Assembly (NCBI RefSeq): GCF_022809115.1
Contig: NZ_JALGBH010000002.1
Location: 933,543 to 997,542 of the forward strand
DNA: 64,000 nt
Source of the DNA: Pedobacter montanisoli
GTDB taxonomy: Bacteria > Bacteroidota > Bacteroidia > Sphingobacteriales > Sphingobacteriaceae
Direction: 5' to 3'
Shown here: positions 18,926-28,396 of the stretch, piece by piece
How positions within the stretch are numbered: the stretch's first letter is position 1
Layout: the number at the start of each line of letters is the position of its first letter
Translations under genes and position numbers: made by a program
Notes under the pieces: generated by a model
What the model saw: only the letters and a program-made list of their open reading frames with translations
Database searches by the model: none
Told to the model about the DNA's origin: nothing

Positions 18926-20365
18926 ATGCATAACAATAACTTTAAAATTGGCGTAAATACAGAAATTGGTACACTGAGAAAACTATTGGTACACAGTCCA
19001 GACAGCGGTTTGGGTAAAGTAGTGCCTTCTAAAGCACAAGACTGGCTCTTTGAAGATATTGTACACCTTGACACCATTCGCAAGCACGAATACGATTACT
19101 ATATTAAACTGTTAATGTACTTTTTAGACCCTGCAAAAATTAAAGGTAAGCTTAATGAGATTGATGCAGAAGAAAACAAGCGAGGCTTTTTTAAGCCCAA
19201 TCATCCCGCTTTTCATAATTCTGAGCATGTAATTGAAATACAGAACTTATTGGCCGATGTTTTGGCCGATGATTCTATCCGTAAAAAACTAACTGCCGCG
19301 GTATGTGCCATTGAAGGTTGTACCTATAACTTACAGTTAAAATTAACCAATACCAATCCTAAAGAACTTGCAGAAATCTTTATATCGGGCTCTATGGCCG
19401 ATGATACCATGATTTTTGCCCCTATACCCAACTTGATCTTTACCCGCGATGTGGGTACCACCATCAACAACCATATTTTATTGAACAAACCAGCCAAGAA
19501 AGCCCGCGTTCGCGAAACCATGCTGATGCGTTACATTTTCTTTAACCACCCTTTCTTTGCTGCATACCGTAACAACATTTTAGAAATCCCTGATCCTACC
19601 CAACACTTTTTAAGACCAGGAGATGAACCTGCTTTCAGAACCACTTTAGAAGGCGGCGATGTAATGATGGTAAGCAAAAACCATGTGCTGATTGGTGTAA
19701 GTGAGCGTACTTCTGAAGAAGGTGCCAATGAAGCCATTAGATTACTGTTTGAAAACAATGTGGTAGAAAAAGTAACCGTTGTTAAAATACCTGCAAAACG
19801 CGATTATATGCACTTAGATACGGTATTTACACAGGTAAAACGCGATACATGGGTTATTTTGCATTCTATTGCACATTCCCCAAAATACAATGAACTGGAA
19901 CCAATCAATTTTCTGAAAGAGCCAGAAAAATTAGAAACCACTACAGCCATACAATTTCATAAAGACAAACCGGGACAACCTAAATATTTTGAACATGTAG
20001 AGGCTTTATTGAACGATATTAGTCAGAACGATTTAGGTAGTCCTACACCTGCCAAAATCATCTACAGTGGCAATAATGTATTCCCGTACGATTCGAGAGA
20101 GCAGTGGACGGATTCTTGTAACCTGTTGGCCTTGAAAGAGGGCGTTGTGGTAGGCTATGACCGTAACGATAAGACCGTTGAAGCATTTAAAGCCAATGGC
20201 TTTGATATAGTGAACGTTAAAGACTTGGTAGCAGATCTAGAAAGTGGTAAAGTATCACCAGAAACGCTTACAGATACATTGATATTGATGCCATCGGCAG
20301 AACTTTCAAGAGCCAGGGGTGGTTTTCACTGTATGAGCTTACCTATTTTGAGAGATGACATTTAG
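18926..20365 (+). CDS. Arginine deiminase-family guanidino hydrolase
   Basis: The 479-residue protein starts FKIGVNTEIGTLRKLLVHSP, the N terminus of arginine deiminases. It has the catalytic set of the amidinotransferase superfamily: FTRDVG, EGGDV, the His of YMHLDTVF and the Cys of ARGGFHCMSLP near the C terminus. Arginine deiminase converts arginine to citrulline and ammonia. It is longer than classical ArcA (about 410 residues), with extra sequence around 110-150 and 340-380. No ornithine carbamoyltransferase or carbamate kinase follows, so this is not an ATP-yielding ADI operon. The next gene, 25 bases on, belongs to the same superfamily. Confidence 0.85.
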   Translation: MHNNNFKIGVNTEIGTLRKLLVHSPDSGLGKVVPSKAQDWLFEDIVHLDTIRKHEYDYYIKLLMYFLDPAKIKGKLNEIDAEENKRGFFKPNHPAFHNSEHVIEIQNLLADVLADDSIRKKLTAAVCAIEGCTYNLQLKLTNTNPKELAEIFISGSMADDTMIFAPIPNLIFTRDVGTTINNHILLNKPAKKARVRETMLMRYIFFNHPFFAAYRNNILEIPDPTQHFLRPGDEPAFRTTLEGGDVMMVSKNHVLIGVSERTSEEGANEAIRLLFENNVVEKVTVVKIPAKRDYMHLDTVFTQVKRDTWVILHSIAHSPKYNELEPINFLKEPEKLETTTAIQFHKDKPGQPKYFEHVEALLNDISQNDLGSPTPAKIIYSGNNVFPYDSREQWTDSCNLLALKEGVVVGYDRNDKTVEAFKANGFDIVNVKDLVADLESGKVSPETLTDTLILMPSAELSRARGGFHCMSLPILRDDI

Positions 20366-20390
20366 TAATTTACCATAACTCTAAACGTAC

Positions 20391-21302
20391 ATGCAAACCA
20401 CCAATCATATCTTAATGATAAGACCGGTAGATTTTAAATACAATGAACAAACTGCCGGAAACAATAAATTTCAGATCGCTACAGAACAAAACGAAGTGCA
20501 GAAAAAAGCACTTGAAGAATTTGATCAGTTTGTAGAAACACTGAGAAAGAATGGTGTAGACGTGACTGTAATTGACGATACCTTAGAACCTTCTACACCC
20601 GATTCTATTTTCCCTAATAACTGGATTTCATTTCATGAAGACGGCTCTGTTTACCTCTATCCAATGTTTTCGCCCAACAGGCGTGGCGAGCGCAGAAATG
20701 ATATTTTAGACAATTTAGCCAATAATTTTGAATTGAACCATATTGCAGATATCAGTTTTTACGAAAAACAGAACATCTTTCTGGAAGGCACAGGCAGTAT
20801 GGTGTTAGATCGTGAGAACAAGATAGCCTATGCTTGTTTAAGTGTAAGAACAGATGCTGAAGTACTGGACAATTTCTGTATGATCACTGGCTACAGGCCT
20901 GTGTCTTTCCACGCCGTAGATCAGAGTGGTTACCCTATTTACCATACTAATGTAATGATGTGCGTAGCCGATAAATATGTGGTAATCTGCTCAGAAAGCA
21001 TTGCAGACGATCATGAACGTGAATACGTATTAAACCAGATAAAAAATACCGGTAAAGAGATCATAGAAATAAATTACGAGCAAATGAACCATTTTGCAGG
21101 TAATATGTTACAGATCAGAAATGCTAAAGATGAACCACTTTTAGTCATGTCAGAACAAGCACTTAAGGCACTTACTAAAGAGCAGGTTGCTAAATTAGAA
21201 GCATACAACCGCATCATCAGTTCGCCTCTGTACACCATTGAGCAAAATGGGGGCGGCAGTGCACGCTGCATGCTGGCAGAAATACATTTGCCCAAAAGAT
21301 AA
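20391..21302 (+). CDS. Citrulline/arginine-type hydrolase, CtlX-like amidinotransferase family
   Basis: The 303 residues show the amidinotransferase-fold landmarks IRPVDF, FPNNWISFH, LEGTGSMVLDR (acidic catalytic residue), YHTNVMMCV (His) and GGGSARCMLAEI (nucleophile Cys). This matches the CtlX subgroup, whose studied member acts on citrulline. Its position 25 bases after the ADI-like gene suggests successive use of arginine and citrulline; that pathway is inference. The two genes are probably co-transcribed and end at the hairpin 21314-21340. Confidence 0.82.
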   Translation: MQTTNHILMIRPVDFKYNEQTAGNNKFQIATEQNEVQKKALEEFDQFVETLRKNGVDVTVIDDTLEPSTPDSIFPNNWISFHEDGSVYLYPMFSPNRRGERRNDILDNLANNFELNHIADISFYEKQNIFLEGTGSMVLDRENKIAYACLSVRTDAEVLDNFCMITGYRPVSFHAVDQSGYPIYHTNVMMCVADKYVVICSESIADDHEREYVLNQIKNTGKEIIEINYEQMNHFAGNMLQIRNAKDEPLLVMSEQALKALTKEQVAKLEAYNRIISSPLYTIEQNGGGSARCMLAEIHLPKR

Positions 21303-21313
21303 GATTGAACTTT

Positions 21314-21340
21314 AAAGAGGTGCGTAAAGCACCTCTTTTC
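21314..21340 (+). terminator. Intrinsic terminator of the ADI/CtlX pair
   Basis: AAAGAGGTGC and GCACCTCTTT form a perfect 10-bp stem around GTAAA, followed by a short T-rich tail, 11 bases after the ctlX-like stop. Confidence 0.85.
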
Positions 21341-21369
21341 TTTAAATACCCAACTCATTTTGCATCTTA

Positions 21370-21580
21370 TTTGAAATATAGACTCTGAAACCAGTTCAGA
21401 GTGACGTTTAATATAGGGTTAGTGCAATGCTAGGAAGAGAAGCGTCATCCTGAACTTGTTTCAGTATCTTACTTGGGTAAATATAGACCCTGAAACAAGT
21501 TCAGAGCCAGCCTCGATTTTCGGGGGTGACGTAAATAACAATTGTCAGGCTGAGCCTGTCGAAGCCTCTTTTTTGAAGCA
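21370..21580. repeat. Dispersed palindromic intergenic repeats
   Basis: This is the left part of a 497-base gap before the MarR gene. It holds 'gcgtcatcctgaacttgtttcagtatctt', 'agaccctgaaacaagttcagag' and a 'cgattttcgggggtgacgtaaataacaattgtcaggctgagcctgtcgaagcc' unit that is nearly the reverse complement of 8165-8270. The remaining part (21581-21750) is AT-rich without visible features. Confidence 0.75.
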
Positions 21581-21750
21581 ATAATAAAGCGCCCATGATA
21601 AGATCATTAAGAAAAATTAAACCCTTGTAAAACAAGTTTAGATAACAAAGAGTAATTAGAACAATCTAACTTCCATAACTAGATTATTCTAACCTTTGTG
21701 CTTCTCTTTTCTATCTTAAAAGTCATTTTTATAAAATCCATCTCCATATA

Positions 21751-21764
21751 CGTAACCAGTTACG
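21751..21764. promoter_or_regulatory. Upstream MarR-type operator
   Basis: CGTAACCAGTTACG is a perfect 6-bp inverted repeat around CA. The same core, GTAACCAGTTAC, recurs 31 bases downstream, about three helical turns, on the same DNA face. It lies upstream of the -7 box at 21776-21783. Confidence 0.75.
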
Positions 21765-21775
21765 ATTATTTTATT

Positions 21776-21783
21776 TAGATTTG
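21776..21783 (+). promoter_or_regulatory. Promoter -7 box of the MarR gene
   Basis: TAGATTTG fits the Bacteroidota -7 consensus TAnnTTTG. Its last bases overlap the downstream operator, so an occupied operator would block transcription. A -33 TTTG is not evident. Confidence 0.6.
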
Positions 21784-21795
21784 TAACCAGTTACA
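21782..21795. promoter_or_regulatory. Downstream MarR-type operator
   Basis: TGTAACCAGTTACA is a second perfect 6-bp inverted repeat with the same CA centre. It ends 4 bases before the marR start codon and overlaps the -7 box and presumed transcription start. Its placement implies autorepression by the adjacent MarR protein. Confidence 0.75.
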
Positions 21796-21799
21796 TTTT

Positions 21800-22285
21800 A
21801 TGAAAAAGAAAGACTTTTTAAAAGAATTGGAATTAATGGCTTTGATCAGTCGCATAAAACGCCTGTGCGACGATCTGCAGTACAGCACTAAAGATTTCTA
21901 CAAAAGCTTACAGGTTGATATAGAACCTAACTGGAGCATCATCTTCCTTTTGTTCAAAAAATACGGTACTTTAACCATTACCGATATATCAGAATATTTA
22001 AGGCAATCGCACCCGGCCGTAATCAAAGTTATCAATAAAATGAAAACCGCGGGTTACATCAATTCAGTAACTGATGAGAAAGACTCACGCAAGCAGATCC
22101 TCTCCCTTTCAGATAAAGCCCTTAAAGCATTTCCTGAATTTGAACAATACTGGAACGCCTGTGTAGCAACCATGAAAGAAATTACTAATGACTGTCCTAA
22201 CTTTTTAGAAGATCTGGGAAAGATAGAGCAAAAAGTACAAGGGAGCAGTTATAAGGAAAGAACATTAAGGAATTTACAGCTATAA
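21800..22285 (+). CDS. MarR-family transcriptional regulator
   Basis: The 161-residue protein has a central winged HTH: LTITDISEYLRQSHPAVIKVINKMKTAGYINSVTDEKDSRKQILSLSDKA, with the characteristic wing DEKDSRKQ. Flanking helices would form the dimerisation part. It is preceded by two identical-core palindromes and followed after 60 bases by an EamA transporter gene. This fits a common arrangement in which a MarR repressor controls itself and a neighbouring efflux or uptake permease. Confidence 0.9.
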   Translation: MKKKDFLKELELMALISRIKRLCDDLQYSTKDFYKSLQVDIEPNWSIIFLLFKKYGTLTITDISEYLRQSHPAVIKVINKMKTAGYINSVTDEKDSRKQILSLSDKALKAFPEFEQYWNACVATMKEITNDCPNFLEDLGKIEQKVQGSSYKERTLRNLQL

Positions 22286-22345
22286 ATCACCATTTAAACA
22301 GCCTTACTAAATTCAGATAATTAAAGATTTTAACCCGATACCACA

Positions 22346-23233
22346 ATGCACAAAATCAAAGGCTATGCTTTAGCCATTATTTCAGCCGTTTCTTATGGAT
22401 TAATTCCACTTTTTGTCTTGCCGATAAAGACAGCAGGTTTCTCTTTAGACACCACATTGTTTTACCGTTTTTTCATTTCGGCCTTATTTATTTTAGCCTA
22501 CCTCTTGTATAAGAAAGAAAGTCTTAAAGTAAATTTTAGGGAGTTTTTCATTCTCCTTACCTTAGGTCTTTTTTATGCCCTATCAGCAGATTTACTTTTC
22601 TTGGGCTATGATTATCTTTCGCCCGGTGTAGCTTCAACTATCTTATTTGTTTATCCAGTTATTGTAGCTCTGATCATGGTATTCTGGTTTAAAGAAAAGA
22701 TCGGTAAACTTACCATTTTATCATTATTTATCACATTGATTGGTATTCTTATCTTAAGTGCTAAAGATTCATTACTTGATATCAGGTTTTTAGGTCTGTT
22801 CATTACACTCTTATGTGCGGCTTTATATGCTTTATATATTATTATTGTAAATAAAGCTAAAATCTCAGGTTCAGGTACCAAGATCACTTTTTATTCGCTC
22901 CTGTTTTCTTCATTATATTATTTAGTTAAAACCTCAATAGCGGGAGAAAGCCTGTTGATACCCCATACAGATCTTCTGTTCAACTTCATTTTGTTTGCAT
23001 TGGTAACCACTGTTTTTTCGGTACTGGCACTGGTTCATGCCATAAAGCTTATAGGTTCTACCCCTACTTCCATTTTAGGAGCATTAGAGCCTGTAGTGGC
23101 AGTTTGTATTAGCGTAATCTTATTTGGCGAAGATCTTACCTTAAACCTGATAGCAGGTGTTTTACTTATACTTGTCGGCGTAATCATTAATATTGTTGCA
23201 GACAGCAGAAAAAATAAAACGAATGTGGAATAA
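22346..23233 (+). CDS. EamA/DMT-superfamily transporter
   Basis: The 295 residues form ten hydrophobic segments in two EamA repeats (first from IKGYALAIISAVSYGLIPLF, second from FLGLFITLLCAALYALYIIIVNK). Each repeat contains its own late signature, for example LGALEPVVAVCISVILFGEDLTLN. DMT transporters export metabolites such as amino acids or drugs. It is probably co-transcribed with the MarR gene 60 bases upstream, and its substrate may be the MarR inducer, which is inference. Confidence 0.88.
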   Translation: MHKIKGYALAIISAVSYGLIPLFVLPIKTAGFSLDTTLFYRFFISALFILAYLLYKKESLKVNFREFFILLTLGLFYALSADLLFLGYDYLSPGVASTILFVYPVIVALIMVFWFKEKIGKLTILSLFITLIGILILSAKDSLLDIRFLGLFITLLCAALYALYIIIVNKAKISGSGTKITFYSLLFSSLYYLVKTSIAGESLLIPHTDLLFNFILFALVTTVFSVLALVHAIKLIGSTPTSILGALEPVVAVCISVILFGEDLTLNLIAGVLLILVGVIINIVADSRKNKTNVE

Positions 23234-23425
23234 ATTACATCTAAATTATAAAGCAAAAAAACAACAATAACCGGCTCATTATTAGATTAAAAAGCAAAAA
23301 AAACAATATAGACAACATTTGTTTTTAGATCAACATTATCAAATTATAATTGTTTATCATAAAAAATTAAAAACACATCCTTTTTATTCAATTTAAAATT
23401 ACATTTTTGCAAAAATTTTTAAACG

Positions 23426-24817
23426 ATGCAGAGTTACGCAGAATTTCTTGATCTTAGTGTTGGCTTTCCGCAGGAGGGTTTCAATATCATAGACGATGAA
23501 TTGTATTTCCATGACCTTAACCTTATGGAGATGATTGAAACTTATGGTACGCCATTACGTTTTACTTACCTGCCCATGGTGAGCAAGAAAATTCAACAAG
23601 CAAAATTGTTGTTTCAGACCGCTATCATTAAAAATAATTACCGTGGTAATTATAAGTATTGCTACTGTACCAAAAGTTCACATTTTAAGCATATTATAGA
23701 AGAAGCCTTGAAAAATGACATCCACTTGGAAACGTCATCAGCTTTTGATATGCCTATTATCGATTCTTTGGAGAAAAAAGGCGCTGTAAATAAAGATACT
23801 ACCATTATCTGCAACGGTTTTAAAACCTATCAGTATAAACAATATATTGTTGATATGCTACATGATGGTTTTAAGAACATCATCCCTGTTTTAGATAACA
23901 AAGAGGAGTTTAACCTGTACGATGATGAAATTGAACTGGATGAACCATGTAATTTGGGCATACGTATAGCTGCCGAAGAGCAACCAGATTCGCAGTTTTA
24001 TACTTCACGTTTAGGCGTGCGCATGGAGGATGTAATTGATTTTTACAATAACAAGATTGCATCAAACCCTAACTTTAAAGTAAAGTTACTACATTTCTTT
24101 ATCAACTCAGGTATTTCAGATACCCCATATTACTGGAACGAGCTTGAGAAATATGTAACGCTTTACTGCAAATTCAAAAAAATCAATCCCGATTTAGATA
24201 CGTTAGATATTGGTGGTGGTATGCCATTTAAAGACAGCTTGGTTTTCGATTTTGATTACGAGTACATGGTAAACGAAATTGTAAAACGGATCAAAGAAAT
24301 CTGTGCAATACACGAAGTGATCGAACCGGATATCATTACCGAGTTTGGTAAATACACCGTAGCTGAGGCATCGGGTATTTTATATAAGGTATTGGGCCGT
24401 AAGCAACAGAACGACCGTGAAAGATGGTTAATGTTAGATGGTTCTTTTATTACCAATCTTCCGGATGTATGGGCCTTGAACCAGAAATATGTTCTATTGC
24501 CCATCAATAATTGGGATGCAGAATATGAGCGTGTAAACTTAGGCGGTATTACCTGCGATGGACAGGATTATTACAACCAGGAAGCACATATGAACAGTGT
24601 ATTTATGCCTAAAACCCGTAAAGTGCAGTATTTAGGTTTCTTTAACACTGGTGCTTACCAAGAAGTTTTAAGCGGTTATGGGGGTATACACCATTGCCTG
24701 TTACCAAGTCCTAAACATGTGATCATAAGACGCAATCGTGATGAGACCTTTAACTTTGAGGTATTTGGCGAAGAACAAAACAGTAAACAAGTATTAAAGA
24801 TCTTAGGCTACAGCTGA
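23426..24817 (+). CDS. speA: Arginine decarboxylase, fold-type III PLP enzyme
   Basis: The 463-residue enzyme has the fold III PLP barrel: the Lys in YKYCYCTKSSHFKHI at the position expected for the internal aldimine, phosphate-loop LDIGGGMPF, and EFGKYTVAEASGILYKV. It ends with a C-terminal barrel (VFMPKTRKVQYLGFFNTGAYQEVL). It matches the short Bacteroidota relatives annotated as arginine decarboxylase, which yield agmatine for polyamine synthesis. They are shorter than E. coli SpeA (658 residues). An ornithine or other basic amino-acid specificity cannot be excluded by eye. A terminator follows. Confidence 0.8.
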   Translation: MQSYAEFLDLSVGFPQEGFNIIDDELYFHDLNLMEMIETYGTPLRFTYLPMVSKKIQQAKLLFQTAIIKNNYRGNYKYCYCTKSSHFKHIIEEALKNDIHLETSSAFDMPIIDSLEKKGAVNKDTTIICNGFKTYQYKQYIVDMLHDGFKNIIPVLDNKEEFNLYDDEIELDEPCNLGIRIAAEEQPDSQFYTSRLGVRMEDVIDFYNNKIASNPNFKVKLLHFFINSGISDTPYYWNELEKYVTLYCKFKKINPDLDTLDIGGGMPFKDSLVFDFDYEYMVNEIVKRIKEICAIHEVIEPDIITEFGKYTVAEASGILYKVLGRKQQNDRERWLMLDGSFITNLPDVWALNQKYVLLPINNWDAEYERVNLGGITCDGQDYYNQEAHMNSVFMPKTRKVQYLGFFNTGAYQEVLSGYGGIHHCLLPSPKHVIIRRNRDETFNFEVFGEEQNSKQVLKILGYS

Positions 24818-24840
24818 GCAGATCAGTAATCCAGATATAA

Positions 24841-24880
24841 AATCCCTTATTGCATAAAGAACAGTAAGGGATTTTTGTTT
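24841..24880 (+). terminator. Intrinsic terminator of the arginine decarboxylase gene
   Basis: AATCCCTTA (24841-24849) pairs perfectly with TAAGGGATT (24865-24873), followed by a T-rich stretch, 23 bases after the stop. Confidence 0.88.
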
Positions 24881-24899
24881 ATAATAGGAAGTAACAGTA

Positions 24900-25170
24900 A
24901 AAGTTATGTCGGGCTGAGCTTGCCGAAGCCTAATCATCTACATTTCGATAACAGTTTCTGCATCGGATAAAGGATCCGTCATGCTGAATTTAGTTCAGCA
25001 TCTTTACTGTAATTAGACCATGAAATAAATTCAGGGTGACGCTAAACGGGACTTCGTCATGCTGAACTCTCCCCTGTGTCAGGCTGAGCCTGTCGAAGTC
25101 TAAGTTGTTGAACATTTACATTTCGACAATTTGTCCCGATACTTCGGGAAGCTCAATGTGACAAGGCAGT
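24900..25170. repeat. Dispersed palindromic intergenic repeats
   Basis: Several modules lie between the terminator and the fatty-acid hydroxylase gene: 'gtcgggctgagcttgccgaagcc', 'ccgtcatgctgaatttagttcagcatctt' (hairpin), 'gtcaggctgagcctgtcgaagtc' and 'tgtcccgatacttcgggaagctcaatgtgaca' (hairpin). No gene is visible in the 387-base gap. Confidence 0.78.
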
Positions 25171-25273
25171 TTTATTTAACAATTAATCAGTGTAACAACC
25201 CACTGTGATAGGGTTCAATTTTTTCATAAACAAGAAAGCTGTCAAATTGTTATTAAAAACAAAAGGGCGCTTT

Positions 25274-25909
25274 ATGGAAAAAACAATACATAACAAAGGA
25301 CAGGCCCGTTTATTTGAACACCCTGTACTGGAAATGCTAACCAAAACCCGCCCATGGGTTATTTACTGCATATATATTCCTATTTGTGCATTTTTTATCT
25401 ATTATTCCTATACACGTTATCACATCAGTAGTCTCAATATATTTATATTGTTTATGGTAGCGGGATTAAGCTGGACTTTGGTAGAATACTTGGCACATCG
25501 CTATTTATTCCATTTTGAAGCGAAAAGTGCTTTAGGCAAACGCTTGGTTTATCTTTTTCATGAAAATCATCATGAATATCCACGTGATACTATGCGACTT
25601 TTCATGCCACCGGTTCCAAGCCTGATCATTTCAAGCGTGGTATTTTTGGTATTTGCCGCTTTATCGTGGCTGCTTACCCATACCATAGCTTATGGATTGA
25701 TCTATTTTTCTGGTTTTATAATTGGCTACCTGATTTATGTTTCCATGCATTATGCCATACATGCCTATGCCCCACCTAGATTTTTAAAAAGACTATGGCG
25801 AAACCATCAGTTACATCACTACAAATATCCAGATAAAGCTTTTGGGGTAAGCTCTAACTTCTGGGACAGAGTATTTGGAACACTTCCACCCCAAAAAGTA
25901 AACGAATAA
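25274..25909 (+). CDS. Fatty-acid hydroxylase / sterol desaturase-family membrane enzyme
   Basis: About 211 residues from ATG 25274 (MEKTIHNKGQARLFEHP). A GTG 23 codons upstream would add an unlikely extension. It shows the histidine clusters of the di-iron superfamily: HRYLFH, HENHHEYP, HYAIHAY and HQLHHYKYP, spaced among four hydrophobic segments. This pattern is closest to fatty-acid 2-hydroxylases. A role in making 2-hydroxy acyl chains of sphingolipids would suit a Sphingobacteriaceae host; that is inference from the family and the assumed host. Confidence 0.82.
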   Translation: MEKTIHNKGQARLFEHPVLEMLTKTRPWVIYCIYIPICAFFIYYSYTRYHISSLNIFILFMVAGLSWTLVEYLAHRYLFHFEAKSALGKRLVYLFHENHHEYPRDTMRLFMPPVPSLIISSVVFLVFAALSWLLTHTIAYGLIYFSGFIIGYLIYVSMHYAIHAYAPPRFLKRLWRNHQLHHYKYPDKAFGVSSNFWDRVFGTLPPQKVNE

Positions 25910-25920
25910 ATTTTTAAATA

Positions 25921-27168
25921 TTAACTTCTTATCGCTTCAACAGGATTTAATCTCGAGGCCGAATAAGCAGGCCATATACCCGAAATAATACCAATAGCTA
26001 CAGAAACACCTATACCCAGCATAATATTATTGAAGTATAAGACGACTTGAAAACTACCCGCACTATTGACCACAAGCGTACCTAAATAAACAAGAAACAG
26101 ACCGCATAAGCCGCCTAATAGGCACAGTACAACCGATTCAAAGACAAACTGTAACAGAATAAAGTAATTACGGGCACCTAAAGATTTCTGGATACCAATG
26201 ATATTGGTACGTTCTCTTACTGATACGAACATAATATTTGCAATACCAAAACCACCCACTAAAATAGAGAAACCACCAATAATCCAGCCACCTATATTTA
26301 CGGCGCTAAACATTACATCCAGCTGATTAGACAGCATGGTAGTTTTGTTCAAAGAAAAATCATCTTCCTGCCCCGGTTTTAAACGTCTGATAGCTCGCAT
26401 CTGCCCTTTTAATTCGCTTTCTACCTCTTCAAAAGCGATATTTTCTTTACCTCTTACTGTAATTTGGGGATTGTATCTTTCGCTATTGATATCAAATATC
26501 CCTCTTGCAAAACTGATCGGGATCAGTATGTTTTTATCTTGCGACATGCCCAGCATATCTTCACCTTCTTTTTTGAAAACGCCTACTACGGTAACCCTTC
26601 TGCCCAAAACCTTGATCTGTTTACCTATAGGATTTTCTGAACCAAATAAACCATCTGATACGTCAGCACCTAAAATACAAACCGGAGTTGCAGAACTACC
26701 CTCGCCCTCTGTAAAATAACGCCCTTCCTCAAATTCCAAATTCCAGGTTTTATCATATTCTTGTGTAGCCGCATTAATAGAAATACCCTCTACAGAATTA
26801 CTTCTATAAACCACTGTACGATTGCCGGTAGAAGCTTCAAAACAAACACCCTCGGCATTTTCCATACGTTCTTTAAGACTTAAATAATCACGATATGAAG
26901 GATCGGGGCGATTAATATACTTCCACCATGGAAAATTGTCGCTGAATATCCACGGCCATTTTTGCACAAAAAGTGTATTTGAACCTAATTTATCTACACT
27001 GCTTTGAATTTTATTGCGCATAGTATCTACTCCGGTAAATACCGCAATAATGATAAAAATACCAATTGTAATACCTAATAGTGATAATGCTGTACGTAAT
27101 TTGTTTTGTCTCAGTGCATCCCATGCAAATCTGAAACTTTCGCCTATTAGTCTAAATATTAATATCAT
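25921..27168 (-). CDS. MacB/FtsX-type ABC transporter permease
   Basis: About 415 residues from ATG 27168 (MILIFRLIGESFRFAWDAL); the longer TTG start adds five residues. An N-terminal helix (TALSLLGITIGIFIIIAVFTGV) precedes a large periplasmic MacB_PCD domain (about 45-260). Three C-terminal helices with FtsX signature NIMFVSVRERTNIIGIQKSLGA and NPVEAIRS follow. Such permeases work as dimers with a LolD/MacB-type ATPase in lipoprotein release, peptide export or mechanotransmission. The best candidate ATPase in the window is 30492-31250, about 3.3 kb away on the same strand, with unrelated genes between. Confidence 0.9.
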   Translation of the reverse strand: MILIFRLIGESFRFAWDALRQNKLRTALSLLGITIGIFIIIAVFTGVDTMRNKIQSSVDKLGSNTLFVQKWPWIFSDNFPWWKYINRPDPSYRDYLSLKERMENAEGVCFEASTGNRTVVYRSNSVEGISINAATQEYDKTWNLEFEEGRYFTEGEGSSATPVCILGADVSDGLFGSENPIGKQIKVLGRRVTVVGVFKKEGEDMLGMSQDKNILIPISFARGIFDINSERYNPQITVRGKENIAFEEVESELKGQMRAIRRLKPGQEDDFSLNKTTMLSNQLDVMFSAVNIGGWIIGGFSILVGGFGIANIMFVSVRERTNIIGIQKSLGARNYFILLQFVFESVVLCLLGGLCGLFLVYLGTLVVNSAGSFQVVLYFNNIMLGIGVSVAIGIISGIWPAYSASRLNPVEAIRS

Positions 27169-27328
27169 ATACTCTATGACCAAAAATTGATAAAAAGGTT
27201 ACAGATTAAATCAAAAACTTTTTGCTGCTCTGTTTTTGCAGGGTAATATACAAACTTTGAACCTTAAACTTTAAAAAACCAATTTATATTTCGTAACTTC
27301 GCACCCTAATTTACTTTATCAAAATAAA

Positions 27329-28378
27329 ATGAAATTATCTCAATTTAAGTTTAATTTACCAGATTCACTTTTGGCCAACGATCCTGCCGAAGAAAGAGAT
27401 GAAGCACGTTTAATGGTTTTACACAAAGATACCGGCAAGATTGAACATAAGATTTTCAAAGATGTTTTAGACTATTTTGACGATAAGGATGTAATGATCT
27501 TAAATAACACCAAAGTTTTTCCTGCCCGTTTATACGGTAATAAAGAAAAAACAGGTGCTACCATCGAAGTATTTTTATTACGGGAATTAAATAAAGAGTT
27601 ACGTCTTTGGGATGTATTGGTAGATCCTGCCCGTAAAATTCGCGTAGGAAATAAACTTTACTTTGGAGATAACGATTTATTGGTTGCCGAAGTAGTAGAT
27701 AATACTACATCTCGCGGACGTACAATCAGATTCTTATTTGATGGTACTGAAGAAGAGTTTAGAAGAAATGTTGAAATTTTAGGCGAAACCCCTCTCCCTA
27801 AATACATTAAAAGAAAAGCAACCGAAAAAGACAAAGAACGTTACCAGACCATTTTTGCTAAACACGAAGGTGCTGTTGCTGCTCCAACTGCGGGTTTACA
27901 CTTTAGTCGCGAGTTAATGAAACGCCTGGAGTTAAAAGGTATTGAGTTTGCAGAGGTTACTTTACACGTAGGTTTAGGTACTTTCAGACCAGTTGAAGTT
28001 GAAGATCTGACCAAACATAAAATGGATTCAGAGCAATTTATTATCGATCAGAAAGCTGCAGACATTGTAAATAAAGGCTTAGAAGAAAAAAGAAGAATTT
28101 GTGCAGTGGGTACAACTTCTATGAGAGCAATAGAATCTGCGGTATCGGCCAATAAAACATTAAAAGCCGCTAACGACTGGACTTCTAAATTTATTTTCCC
28201 TCCATACGATTTTAATATAGCGAATTCAATGATCACTAATTTTCACACACCAGAATCTACCCTTTTAATGATGGTAGCTGCATTTGGGGGTTATGATCAT
28301 GTGATGAATGCTTATGAGGTAGCTGTTAAAGAGAAATACCGTTTTTACAGTTATGGCGACGCCATGTTAATTATATAA
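27329..28378 (+). CDS. queA: S-adenosylmethionine:tRNA ribosyltransferase-isomerase
   Basis: QueA transfers and isomerises the ribosyl part of SAM onto preQ1-modified tRNA to give epoxyqueuosine at position 34. The 349 residues match in length and motifs: [31 protein letters not shown] and [24 protein letters not shown]. It is divergent from the ABC permease and ends at a hairpin. Confidence 0.97.
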   Translation: MKLSQFKFNLPDSLLANDPAEERDEARLMVLHKDTGKIEHKIFKDVLDYFDDKDVMILNNTKVFPARLYGNKEKTGATIEVFLLRELNKELRLWDVLVDPARKIRVGNKLYFGDNDLLVAEVVDNTTSRGRTIRFLFDGTEEEFRRNVEILGETPLPKYIKRKATEKDKERYQTIFAKHEGAVAAPTAGLHFSRELMKRLELKGIEFAEVTLHVGLGTFRPVEVEDLTKHKMDSEQFIIDQKAADIVNKGLEEKRRICAVGTTSMRAIESAVSANKTLKAANDWTSKFIFPPYDFNIANSMITNFHTPESTLLMMVAAFGGYDHVMNAYEVAVKEKYRFYSYGDAMLII

Positions 28379-28396
28379 CATAAAAAACGTAAATTT

